Origin: Flavonifractor sp. An10 | GTDB lineage: Bacteria > Bacillota > Clostridia > Oscillospirales > Oscillospiraceae | NCBI RefSeq assembly: GCF_002161215.1 | Contig: NZ_NFMB01000006.1 | Location: 62,001-126,000, forward strand | Reading direction: 5' to 3' | DNA length: 64,000 nucleotides | In this document: positions 30,387 through 38,959 of the stretch, piece after piece | Layout: each line of letters opens with the position of its first letter | How positions within the stretch are numbered: the stretch's first letter is position 1 | Notes under the pieces: model-generated | What the model was told of the DNA's origin: nothing | The model's input: the letters and a program-made list of their open reading frames with translations, nothing else | The model's database searches: none | Translations under genes and position numbers: made by a program

Positions 30387-32465
30387 ATGCTGGAACTGCT
30401 CGCCCCCGCCGGATCCATGGAGGCGGTGGCCGCCGCCGTGCAGAACGGCGCGGACGCCGTCTACCTGGGCTACGGGGATTTCAACGCCCGCCGCAACGCG
30501 AAAAATTTCTCGGAGGAGGAGTTTGCGGCGGCGGTTTCTTACTGCCATATCCGGGGGGCCAGGGTGTACCTGACCCTCAACACCCTGCTCACCGACCGGG
30601 AGCTGCCGAAGGCCGCCGAGGTGGCCGCCCAGGCCAGCGCCATCGGCGCCGACGCGGTGCTCATCCAGGATCTGGGGGTGCTGCGCATGCTGCGGCAGGC
30701 GGCCCCCGACCTGCCCGTCCACGCCTCCACCCAGATGACCCTCCACAGCCTGGACGGGGTGAAGATGGCCGCCGACCTGGGCCTCACCCGGGCGGTGCTC
30801 TCCCGGGAGCTGAGCCGGGATCAGATCGAATACATCTGCCAGCGCTCCCCCATCGAGATCGAGGTCTTCACCCACGGGGCTTTGTGCATGTGCTACTCCG
30901 GCCAGTGCTTCCTCTCCTCCGTCATCGGCGGGCGCAGCGGCAACCGGGGATTGTGCGCCCAGCCCTGCCGCCTGAAATACGGCTGGATGGACAGGGCGGA
31001 CGGCTATCCCCTCTCCCTCAAGGATCTGTCCCTGGCGGGGCATTTGCGGGAGCTGCGCAAGATGGGGGTGGCCTGCGTCAAGATCGAGGGCCGCATGAAG
31101 CGGCCCGAGTACGTGGCCGTGGTCACCGGCATCTATGCCCGGGCCATCAAAGAGGATCGGGAGCCCACGGCGGAGGAGCTGGAGCAGCTCCGCGCCGCCT
31201 TCTCCCGCCAGGGCTTCACCCAGGGTTACTACCTGGATCAGCAGGGGCCGGACATGTTCGGCGTGCGGGAGGAGACGAAGGAGCCCAAGGAGCTCTTTGC
31301 CGCGGCCCGCAATACCTACCAGAGCGGGGAGGCCCAGCGAGTCCCCGTCACCTTCTACGCCATGCTCCGCCCCGGCGAGCCCGCCCGGGTGGGGGTGGAG
31401 GATCCCGACGGCCGGGTGGTCACCGTGGAGGGGGCCGTGCCCGAGGCCGCCCGCACCCGCCCCCTGACGGAGGAGGCGGTGGCCGCCCAGCTCTCCCGCA
31501 CCGGGGGCACCCCCTACCGCTGCGAAAAGGTGCGGGCCCTGGTGGAGGACAACCTGTCCCTCCCCCTGGCCTCCCTCAACGCCCTGCGGCGGGAGGCCCT
31601 GGACGGCCTGACCAAGCAGAGGGGGGCGCCCCCCCGCCGCCGCAGCGGCGAATACCACGCCGGCGCCCGGTACGAGAACCGGCGGGAGGCCCCCGTCCTC
31701 ACCATCTCGGTGCGGAAGGCCGAGCAGGTGACACAGGAGCTGCTGGCCCTCAAGCCCGCCATGGTCTACATCCCCCTGGACGAGCTGGCGGCCCACCCGG
31801 AGCTGGCCGCCGGTACGGCGGACACCGCCGTCGGGGTGATCCTCCCCCGGATCGCCTGGGATCGGGAGTTCCCCGCCCTGCGGGAGAAGCTGGAGCAGCT
31901 CCGCGCCCTGGGGGTGAGGGACGCCCTGGTGGGCAACCTGGGTATGTTCCCCATTGCCCGGGAGCTGGGCTTCACCCTCCGGGGGGACTTCGGCCTGGAG
32001 ATCTACAACTCCCAGGCCCTCAAGGAGTACCGCCACCTGGGGCTCCAGTCCGCCACATTGTCCTTTGAGCTGAAATTTCCCCAGATCCGGGACATCTCCA
32101 AGGGCATCGACACGGAGCTCATCACCTACGGCCGGCTGCCGTTGATGATCATGGAGAACTGCATCATCAAAAACCGCACCGGCTCCTGCAGCTGCCAGAA
32201 CACCAACATACTCACCGACCGGAAGGGCGCCCGGTTCCCCGTGGTGAGCGCCCCCGGCTGCCGCAACGAGCTGCTCAACTCCCAGAAGCTCTTCCTGGCC
32301 GACAAGGCCGCCGACTACCGCCGGCTGGGCCTGTGGGCCCAGCGGCTCCTGTTTACCACTGAGAATCCCCGGGAGTGCGTCCAGGTGGCCCAGCGGTACC
32401 TGGAGCAGGGCTCCTGGGCCCCCAACGAGTACACCCGGGGACTATACTACCGAGATGTGGAGTGA
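30387..32465 (+). CDS. U32-family peptidase/RNA hydroxylation protein (RlhA/TrhP-like)
   Basis: 692 residues. The N-terminal U32 domain (about 1-290) has LELLAPAGSMEAVAAAVQNG, DAVYLG, and the family signature EVFTHGALCMCYSGQCFLSS (about 155-174) with its Cys residues, then GNRGLCAQPCRL. A middle DUF3656-type region (about 370-490) and a C-terminal Cys-containing part (RTGSCSCQ near 600) follow. Members with this layout support prephenate-dependent hydroxylation of 23S rRNA or tRNA uridine rather than classical proteolysis. Its stop overlaps the dut GTG by 4 bases. Confidence 0.88.
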   Translation: MLELLAPAGSMEAVAAAVQNGADAVYLGYGDFNARRNAKNFSEEEFAAAVSYCHIRGARVYLTLNTLLTDRELPKAAEVAAQASAIGADAVLIQDLGVLRMLRQAAPDLPVHASTQMTLHSLDGVKMAADLGLTRAVLSRELSRDQIEYICQRSPIEIEVFTHGALCMCYSGQCFLSSVIGGRSGNRGLCAQPCRLKYGWMDRADGYPLSLKDLSLAGHLRELRKMGVACVKIEGRMKRPEYVAVVTGIYARAIKEDREPTAEELEQLRAAFSRQGFTQGYYLDQQGPDMFGVREETKEPKELFAAARNTYQSGEAQRVPVTFYAMLRPGEPARVGVEDPDGRVVTVEGAVPEAARTRPLTEEAVAAQLSRTGGTPYRCEKVRALVEDNLSLPLASLNALRREALDGLTKQRGAPPRRRSGEYHAGARYENRREAPVLTISVRKAEQVTQELLALKPAMVYIPLDELAAHPELAAGTADTAVGVILPRIAWDREFPALREKLEQLRALGVRDALVGNLGMFPIARELGFTLRGDFGLEIYNSQALKEYRHLGLQSATLSFELKFPQIRDISKGIDTELITYGRLPLMIMENCIIKNRTGSCSCQNTNILTDRKGARFPVVSAPGCRNELLNSQKLFLADKAADYRRLGLWAQRLLFTTENPRECVQVAQRYLEQGSWAPNEYTRGLYYRDVE

Positions 32466-32920
32466 AACCGTTGATTCTGAAATATAAGGCCGTATCCGAC
32501 AAGATCGGGAAGGAGATTCCCGCCCCCTTCTACGCCACCCCCGGCTCCGCCGCCATGGATCTGTGCGCCTGCGTGGACGAGCCGGTGGAGATCGCCCCCC
32601 GGGCCCTGGTGAGCATACCCACCGGCATCGCCATCGCCCTGCCCTCCCCCGCGTACGTGGCCCTGGTATTCGCCCGGTCGGGGCTGGGCATCAGGCACGG
32701 CATCTCCCTCTCCAACGGCGTGGGGGTCATCGACAGCGACTACCGGGGGGAGATCCGGGTGGGGCTCACCAACCTGTCCGACACCCCCTACACCGTCATG
32801 CCCGGCGACCGGGTGGCCCAGCTGGCCGTGGTGCCCGTGGTGCAGGCCGCGCTGGATCGGGTGGAGGAGCTGGACGACACCGGCCGGGGCTCCGGCGGGT
32901 TCGGCTCCACCGGGCGGTAA
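32462..32920 (+). CDS. dut: Deoxyuridine 5'-triphosphate nucleotidohydrolase (dUTPase)
   Basis: 152 residues starting at a GTG that overlaps the U32 stop (GTGA); no ATG is available. All five dUTPase motifs can be followed: SAAMDLCA (about 25), ARSGLGIRHGI (about 73), VGVIDSDYRGEI (about 90), GDRVAQLAVVPV (about 117) and the C-terminal P-loop-like RGSGGFGSTGR. It hydrolyses dUTP to dUMP, protecting DNA from uracil. Confidence 0.95.
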   Translation: MKPLILKYKAVSDKIGKEIPAPFYATPGSAAMDLCACVDEPVEIAPRALVSIPTGIAIALPSPAYVALVFARSGLGIRHGISLSNGVGVIDSDYRGEIRVGLTNLSDTPYTVMPGDRVAQLAVVPVVQAALDRVEELDDTGRGSGGFGSTGR

Positions 32921-33180
32921 CCCCCCGGAGGCCGCCATATATGGCGGCCCTATGCTGCCGTAACCGCCCTGCCCTGTAGGGGCGGATAGTATCCGCCCGC
33001 ATGCCTTCCCCCCGATGGGGGGAAGGTGGCCCGCAGGGCCGGATGAGGGGTTCCCCCAGTCCCGCGCCGGGGGTGCCCCGGCGAATGGCGGGCGGCGCGC
33101 CGAGTCGTCGCGCCCCACGCGGAGATCCACAATGTCCAGCGGGCGACCACAGGTCGCCCCTACGGATCGATTCGGGACAG
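32921..33180. repeat. Intergenic tile mosaic between dut and maf (no gene)
   Basis: About 300 bases without a gene. Tiles: GGCCGCCATATATGGCGGCC (about 32931-32950), GGGGCGGATAGTATCCGCCC (about 32979-32998), GGCGCGCCGAGTCGTCGCGC (about 33094-33113) and GGGCGACCACAGGTCGCCCC (about 33142-33161). The block CCCCGATGGGGGGAAGGTGGC-type text between them is not tiled. It lies just upstream of the maf ribosome site; no clear promoter is visible. Confidence 0.7.
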
Positions 33181-33220
33181 CGCTTGCATCCCCGCGGCCC
33201 ACTGAGAAAGGAAGATAGAC

Positions 33221-33808
33221 ATGGACATCATTCTGGCCTCCCAGTCGCCCCGGCGGCGGGAGCTTCTGGAGCGCATGGGGCTCCCCTTCCGGGTCATCAC
33301 CCCCGACATCGACGAGCGCATGGAGCGCGCGCTGCCGCCGGGGGAGCTGGTGGCGGCCATCTCCGCCGAGAAGGCCGGGGCGGTGGCGGCCCAGGCCGGG
33401 CCGGACGCCGTCGTCATCGCCGCCGACACGGTGGTGGCCCTGGACGGGGCGGTGCTGGGCAAGCCCGCCGACGAGAGCGACGCGGCGCGGATGCTCTCCG
33501 CCCTCTCCGGGCGCACCCACCAGGTGTTCACCGGCCTCACGGTGGCCTGCGGGGAGGACGTGCGCACCGTCAGCGAGGAGACCGCCGTCACCTTCCGCCC
33601 CCTGACGGCGGAGGAGATCGCCGCCTACGTCCGCACCGGGGAGCCCATGGACAAGGCCGGGGCCTACGGCATCCAGGGCTACGGCGCCCTGCTGGTGGAG
33701 GGCATCCGGGGGGACTACTACAACGTGATGGGCCTGCCGGTGTGCCGCCTGGGCGGCCTGCTGAGGGAGCTGGGCGTGGACTGCCTGGCCCTGGCGGGAC
33801 AGAAATAA
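33221..33808 (+). CDS. maf: Maf-family nucleotide pyrophosphatase
   Basis: 195 residues, the normal Maf length. N-terminal LASQSPRRRELLERMGL (about 5-21) is the Maf signature; EKAGAVAA and AADTVVALDG (about 68-77) supply the catalytic Asp; GKPADESDAARML and DKAGAYGIQG complete the active site. Maf proteins hydrolyse dTTP/UTP or modified nucleotides and often precede mreBCD genes, as here. AAAGGAAG serves as the ribosome site. It opens a six- or seven-gene envelope operon. Confidence 0.95.
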   Translation: MDIILASQSPRRRELLERMGLPFRVITPDIDERMERALPPGELVAAISAEKAGAVAAQAGPDAVVIAADTVVALDGAVLGKPADESDAARMLSALSGRTHQVFTGLTVACGEDVRTVSEETAVTFRPLTAEEIAAYVRTGEPMDKAGAYGIQGYGALLVEGIRGDYYNVMGLPVCRLGGLLRELGVDCLALAGQK

Positions 33809-33818
33809 GAGGTAGAAC

Positions 33819-34661
33819 GTGAAGGATTTTTTCCGAAACAACGGGGTCTTGATCCTCATTGCCGCCATCCTGCTGGCCCTGGTGACGGCGGTGGTGTCCG
33901 CCCTGCTGGGCGGCGGGGCCAATCCCCTGGCCAACCTGGTGAACATCGTCACCACCCCCGTCCGCAGCGGCATCAGCGCCGTGGCCGGCTGGGCGGAGGA
34001 GAAGTACAACGACACCTTTGAGCTGGAGCAGATGAAGGAGCAGCTGGAGCAGGCCCTCCAGCGGGTGGCCGAGCTGGAGGCCAAGGAGCGGCAGTACGAG
34101 GCCGCCCTCCAGGAGAACGAGCGGCTGCGGGACTTCGCGGGCCTGCGGCCCAGCAGCCTGAGCTTCGACCCGGAGTCCGCCACCGTCACCGAGCGCTCCA
34201 CCTCCAACTGGAACTCCACCCTCACCATCAGCAAGGGCAGCTCCATGGGCATTGCCGTGGACGACGTGGTGGTGGATCAGTACTGGAACCTGGTGGGCGT
34301 GGTGGCCGAGGTGGGCGAGAACTGGGCCACGGTGCGCACCCTGGTGGACGTGGGCACCGAGATGGGCGGGCAGATCGCCCGCACCGGCGGCGCCGCCATC
34401 CTGGAGGGGGATTTTGCCCTCATGGGGGAGGGCAAGCTGAAGCTGACCTATCTGCCGGAGAACAGCGAGCTCATGTCCGGGGATCTGATCACCACCTCCG
34501 GCCGGGGCGGCGTGTACCCCCCCGGCCTGGCCGCCGGCCACGTGGAGGAGGTGCGCACCGACCCCTCCGGCATGACCCGCTATGCCGTGCTCATCCCGGA
34601 GACCGACCTGGCCGGCCTCCAGCAGGTCTTTGTCATCAAGGACTTCGAGGTGGTCGAGTGA
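33819..34661 (+). CDS. mreC: Rod shape-determining protein MreC
   Basis: 280 residues from a GTG 10 bases after maf. One N-terminal span (about 8-28), coiled coil (about 65-105, FELEQMKEQLEQALQRVAEL), then the double beta-barrel MreC domain (about 120-275) with GSSMGIAVDDVVV and ITTSGRGGVYPPGLAAG. MreC links MreB to PBP2 in lateral wall synthesis. mreB is not adjacent. Confidence 0.93.
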   Translation: MKDFFRNNGVLILIAAILLALVTAVVSALLGGGANPLANLVNIVTTPVRSGISAVAGWAEEKYNDTFELEQMKEQLEQALQRVAELEAKERQYEAALQENERLRDFAGLRPSSLSFDPESATVTERSTSNWNSTLTISKGSSMGIAVDDVVVDQYWNLVGVVAEVGENWATVRTLVDVGTEMGGQIARTGGAAILEGDFALMGEGKLKLTYLPENSELMSGDLITTSGRGGVYPPGLAAGHVEEVRTDPSGMTRYAVLIPETDLAGLQQVFVIKDFEVVE

Positions 34662-34665
34662 AGAA

Positions 34666-34697
34666 ATTGACAATGGATAATTGAGAATTGAGAATTG
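34666..34697. repeat. AT-rich short repeat between mreC and mreD
   Basis: AATTGACAATGGATAATTG followed by two AGAATTG units. It stands out in a GC-rich operon and resembles the dispersed AATTGACAATGGATAATT-type sequence found in many bacteria. Probably an inserted repeat relic. Confidence 0.5.
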
Positions 34698-34754
34698 GTG
34701 TCCTGAGCCGGGGCGGGCCTGCCCGCCGGGCGGGACGGCAAGGGAGGTGAGCCG

Positions 34755-35267
34755 GTGACCCGGCAGGATTTTCTCATCAAGTGGGGCGTGTACGCCCTGG
34801 CCCTGCTGCCCGTGTGGTTCTGCGAGGTCTACATTCTCAACCGCATCCCCGTGCTGGGGGTGATCCCCATGCTCCTCCCCCTGGCCGCCGTGTGCGTGGC
34901 GGTGCTGGAGGGGGCCACCGCCGGGGCGGGCTTCGGCCTGTTTGTGGGCATGCTGTGCGACGCGGTGTACTTCAACGCCGACGGGGCCATGACCGTGGTG
35001 GTCTGCCTCATCGGCGTGGGGGCCGGCGCCCTGGCCCAGTATGTGCTGCGGCAGAACCTGCTGGGCTGCCTGCTGTGCTCCCTGGCGGCCCTGGCCTTCA
35101 TCGACGCCGGGCGCATCGCCGCCCGGCTGCTCACCGGCCAGGCCGGCCTGCCCGCCATGCTCAGCGTGGCCGGGCGGGAGATCCTGTGGTCTATGGTATT
35201 CGTTTTCCCGGTGTACGCCCTGTTCCTGTGGGTGTTCCGCCGGGTACCCAAGAAAACCGTGCTGTAG
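34755..35267 (+). CDS. mreD: Rod shape-determining protein MreD
   Basis: 170 residues from a GTG with AGGGAGGTGA upstream. Hydrophobic throughout, with five or six predicted spans and the MreD pattern of short loops (GFGLFVGMLCDAVYFNADG near residues 56-74). It belongs to the elongasome with MreC and PBP2. It follows mreC after a 93-base gap that holds an AT-rich repeat. Confidence 0.85.
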   Translation: MTRQDFLIKWGVYALALLPVWFCEVYILNRIPVLGVIPMLLPLAAVCVAVLEGATAGAGFGLFVGMLCDAVYFNADGAMTVVVCLIGVGAGALAQYVLRQNLLGCLLCSLAALAFIDAGRIAARLLTGQAGLPAMLSVAGREILWSMVFVFPVYALFLWVFRRVPKKTVL

Positions 35268-35278
35268 GTGAGGAAAAC

Positions 35279-36739
35279 ATGGAAGCCATACAAACCTTCT
35301 GGAGAAAGTGGGGGCCGTGGCTTTTGCTGGCCCTGCTGGCGGCCAGCCTGGTGCCCATCCTGCTGCTGGGCCGGTACGACTGGCCCTCCGCCGACGACTA
35401 TATCTACGCCTATCTGCCCCATGAGGCCCTGCTCCGGGGCGACGGCTTCTGGGGAGAGGTCTGGCACACCATGTGGGGGTACTACAAGAGCTGGCAGGGC
35501 ACCTTCACCGCCCTGGCCCTCATGGCCCTCACCCCCCTCACCTTCTCCGAGTACCTGTACTGGCTGACGCCGGTGGTGATGCTGGCCAGCCTGTGCACCG
35601 GCACCTTCAAGCTCACCGACACCTTGGTGCGCCGGGGGCTGGGCGGCACCTGGCGGCAGACCGTGTTTGTGGCCGTGCCCATCCTGCTGCTGTCCATCCA
35701 CTGCGCGCCCTTCCCCAAGGACACCTTCTACTGGTGGAACGGGGCGGTGTACTACACCTTCACCTACGGCATCATGCTGCTGCTCATCGAGCGCATGGCC
35801 GCCCTCAGGCTGGCACAGACCCGGGCCCAGGTGCTGTGGGCCGCCATCCCGGCGGTGCCCGCGGCCCTGCTGGTGGGAGGGAGCAACTACGTCTCCGCCC
35901 TGCTGGCCACCCTGGTGTGCGGGCTGTTCCTGCTCTGGTTCCTGGTAAAAGAGCGGGACAAGCTCCTGCCCGCCCTGCCGGCGGTGCTGGCGCTGGCGGC
36001 GTGCTTTGCCGTCAGCTTCCTGGCCCCCGGAAACCAGGGCCGGCAGAGCACCATCGACGAGCCCATGAGCCCCGCGGGGGCCGTCCTCTGCTCCATCCTC
36101 AAGGCGGGGCAGGACTGCCTGGCGTGGCCCAACGCGCCCATCCTGCTGGTGGGGCTGCTGATGATCCCGGTGGTGTGGGGACTCACCGAACGGGTGAAGT
36201 TCTCCTTCCCCCTGCCCCTGGCGTTCTCGGTGTTCACCTTCCTCCTCTTCGCCGCCCAGAACGCCCCCCACTTCTACGCTGTCTCCACCTCCGGGCCGGA
36301 GCGGCTGCGCAGCATCGTGTTCTACTCCTTCTTCTGGCTGCTGCTGCTCAACCTGTGGTACTGGCTGGGATGGCTGCGCCGGGCGGTGCTCCCCCGGCTG
36401 GCCGGCGGGGAGAAGCTCCTGCGCCGGGGCCGCGCCCTGGCGGCGGTGCCCCTGGCTCTGCTGCTCCTCACCGCCCTGGCCGGCTCCTGGCCCGGAGACC
36501 TCACCGGGGTGGAGGCCGCCCGCGCCCTGGCCGACGGCAGCGCCCGGAGCTACTGGGAGCAGCAGACAGACCGCCTGGAGGTGCTCCGGGATCCGGCGGT
36601 GGCGGACGTGTACCTGGAGCCCATCACTGTCCGCCCGCCCCTGCTGGACAACGGGGACATCACCGCCGACCCGCTCGACTGGAAGAACAACGGGCTGCGG
36701 ATCTTCTACCACAAGAACAGCGTAGTGCTCATAGAATAA
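35279..36739 (+). CDS. DUF6056-like polytopic membrane protein within the elongasome operon
   Basis: 486 residues from the ATG 11 bases after mreD, with GGTGAGG upstream. About ten membrane spans. The segment YDWPSADDYIYAY (about 32-44) just outside the first span resembles the acidic motif of GT-C-type glycosyltransferases, and the C-terminal 60 residues are soluble (YWEQQTDRLEVLRD). The layout resembles DUF6056 proteins. It is placed between mreD and mrdA, where no such gene normally sits, and GH13 and GT2 genes follow, so a role in decorating the wall or a surface glycan is possible but unproven. Confidence 0.78.
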   Translation: MEAIQTFWRKWGPWLLLALLAASLVPILLLGRYDWPSADDYIYAYLPHEALLRGDGFWGEVWHTMWGYYKSWQGTFTALALMALTPLTFSEYLYWLTPVVMLASLCTGTFKLTDTLVRRGLGGTWRQTVFVAVPILLLSIHCAPFPKDTFYWWNGAVYYTFTYGIMLLLIERMAALRLAQTRAQVLWAAIPAVPAALLVGGSNYVSALLATLVCGLFLLWFLVKERDKLLPALPAVLALAACFAVSFLAPGNQGRQSTIDEPMSPAGAVLCSILKAGQDCLAWPNAPILLVGLLMIPVVWGLTERVKFSFPLPLAFSVFTFLLFAAQNAPHFYAVSTSGPERLRSIVFYSFFWLLLLNLWYWLGWLRRAVLPRLAGGEKLLRRGRALAAVPLALLLLTALAGSWPGDLTGVEAARALADGSARSYWEQQTDRLEVLRDPAVADVYLEPITVRPPLLDNGDITADPLDWKNNGLRIFYHKNSVVLIE

Positions 36740-36751
36740 AAAGGAGGCCCC

Positions 36752-38944
36752 ATGGAGGGAAAGCAATTCAACCGGCGCACTCTGGCCGTGGCGGCGGTGC
36801 TGGCTGTGATGCTGGCGGTGTTCGTCGGCGTGCTCTACAACCTGCAGATCGTCCACGTGGAGGACTACCGGGCCATGTCGGTGGTGAAAATCGACAACCG
36901 GGTCACCGTGGAGGGCGCCCGGGGGGAGCTGCTGGACCGGTACGGCCGGGAGCTGGTGACCAACCGGGCGGTGTACCGCATCACCCTGAACACCCGGCTC
37001 ATGGGGGACGAGGCCGAGCGCAACCCCAACCTGATGGAGCTCATCAACATCTGCCGGGACAACGGCCTGTCCTGGTCGGACAGCCTGCCCATCTCCACCA
37101 CCGCCCCCTTCACCTACACCACCGACACCCCCTTGGCCTACGAGCTGGAGGGCGGCGGCGTGGCCTTCACCCGGCTGGGCCGCCTGCTCAACGCCCTGCC
37201 CCTGGGCGAAACGGTGAAGGCGTCCCTCAACCTGCCCGACACCCGGGACATTGAGGCGGCCAAGGATCTCACCGAGATCCCCGCCGGGCCCACGGCGGAG
37301 GAGCTCATTGCCGCCCTGCGCAATTATTTTGAGATCGACCCCGCCTGGTCTGACGAGGACGCCCGGGCCCTCATCGGCGTGCTCTACGAGGTCAACCTGC
37401 GCACCTATGAGATCAACCAGCAGGAGTATATCTTCGCCCAGGACGTGGACATCGACGTCATCTCCGCCATCAAGGAGCGGGGGCTCACCGGCGTGTCCGT
37501 GGACGCCACCACCGTCCGGGAGTACCAGACCAGCGCCGCCGCCCACCTGCTGGGCCGGGTGGGCTCCATCCAGAACACTACCTGGGACTATTACCGGGAG
37601 CTGGGCTACAGCATGAACGACAAGGTGGGCATCGACGGGGCGGAGAGCGCCTTCGAGTCCTACCTGCGGGGGGAGTCGGGCACCCTGGTGCAGGAGCTGG
37701 ACACCTCCGGCCGGGTGATCAGCGAGTACTGGTACACCAACTCCAAGACCGGCGAGACCGACGAGCCCCAGCCGGGGGACAACGTGATGCTCACCCTGGA
37801 TCTCCGCCTCCAGGAGAAGGTGGAGGAGATCCTGGCCAACACCATCGAAAACCTGGACTCCGAGGACACCCGGGGCGGCGCCGTGGTGGTGGAGAGCGTG
37901 GAGGACGGGGAGATCCTGGCCATGGCCTCCTACCCCACCTACGACCTGGCCACCATCTACAGCGACACCGCTCTCTATAACCAGCTGGCCAATGACACCG
38001 TCCTGACACCCTTGGTCAACCGGGCCACCAATGGACGGTACTCCCCCGGCTCCACCTTCAAGCCCCTGGTGGCCATCGCCGCCCTGGAGGAGGGGCTGGT
38101 CACCCCCACCGAGGAGATCCAGGACACCGGGCGGCTGGAGCTGCCCGAGGAGGAGCACTACCCCTACGGCGACTCCCACCCACAGTGCTGGATCTACCGG
38201 CAGTACGGGGGCAACCACGGGTGGGAGAACCTGGCCGAGGCCCTGCGGGACTCCTGCAACATCTACTTCTACACCCTGGGACACCGGCTGGGCATCGACA
38301 AAATCGACGAGTACGCCGCCGCCTTCGGCCTGGGGGAGGCCACCGGGTTTGAGCTGTCCGAGTCGGCCGGCCTGGTGGCCGGCCCCGCCACCAGCGAGGC
38401 CCTGAACCAGACCTGGTACGGCGGCGAGGTGCTCAACGCCGCCATCGGCCAGGGCAACACCCTGGTCACCCCCCTCCAGCTGGCCAACTATATGGCCACC
38501 CTCCTCAATGGAGGGGACCACCTGGTGCCCCACCTGCTCAAGACCGTCAAATCCAGCGACTACTCCGAGACGGTGTACGAGCAGGAGCGGGAGGTGCGCA
38601 ACAGCCTGGAGCTGGATCCGGCCAACGTGGACGCCGTCAAGCAGGGCATGTGGGCCGTGGCCAACGACCCGGAGAGCACCGTGGATCAGTACCTCAGCAA
38701 TCTGGCGGTGGAGGTGGGCGCCAAGACCGGCTCCGCCCAGGTGGGTTCCGCCGAGCGGGAGGCCAACGCCATCTTCACCCTCTTCGCCCCCTACGACGAC
38801 CCGGAGATCGTCATCTCCATCGTGGTGGAGGGCGGCGCCTCCGGCGGCAACCTGGCACAGGCCGCCGGAGAGATCGTCAACTACTATTTCAGCGCGGAGC
38901 ACACGGTGGAATCGGTGGACGCCGAGAACACCCTGCTCCGCTGA
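36752..38944 (+). CDS. mrdA: Penicillin-binding protein 2 (elongation transpeptidase)
   Basis: 730 residues with AAAGGAGG upstream of the ATG. Short cytoplasmic start, one span (about 12-32), PBP dimerisation domain (about 50-310), then the transpeptidase: SxxK in PGSTFKPL (Ser about 433), SCN at about 505 and KTGSAQ at about 657. The family motif RGELLDRYGRELVTN is at about 53-67. It crosslinks lateral peptidoglycan with RodA (not in the window) and MreCD (just upstream). The 13-base gap to the DUF6056 gene indicates one operon. Confidence 0.95.
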   Translation: MEGKQFNRRTLAVAAVLAVMLAVFVGVLYNLQIVHVEDYRAMSVVKIDNRVTVEGARGELLDRYGRELVTNRAVYRITLNTRLMGDEAERNPNLMELINICRDNGLSWSDSLPISTTAPFTYTTDTPLAYELEGGGVAFTRLGRLLNALPLGETVKASLNLPDTRDIEAAKDLTEIPAGPTAEELIAALRNYFEIDPAWSDEDARALIGVLYEVNLRTYEINQQEYIFAQDVDIDVISAIKERGLTGVSVDATTVREYQTSAAAHLLGRVGSIQNTTWDYYRELGYSMNDKVGIDGAESAFESYLRGESGTLVQELDTSGRVISEYWYTNSKTGETDEPQPGDNVMLTLDLRLQEKVEEILANTIENLDSEDTRGGAVVVESVEDGEILAMASYPTYDLATIYSDTALYNQLANDTVLTPLVNRATNGRYSPGSTFKPLVAIAALEEGLVTPTEEIQDTGRLELPEEEHYPYGDSHPQCWIYRQYGGNHGWENLAEALRDSCNIYFYTLGHRLGIDKIDEYAAAFGLGEATGFELSESAGLVAGPATSEALNQTWYGGEVLNAAIGQGNTLVTPLQLANYMATLLNGGDHLVPHLLKTVKSSDYSETVYEQEREVRNSLELDPANVDAVKQGMWAVANDPESTVDQYLSNLAVEVGAKTGSAQVGSAEREANAIFTLFAPYDDPEIVISIVVEGGASGGNLAQAAGEIVNYYFSAEHTVESVDAENTLLR

Positions 38945-38959
38945 AGGGAGCCCTTTGTT

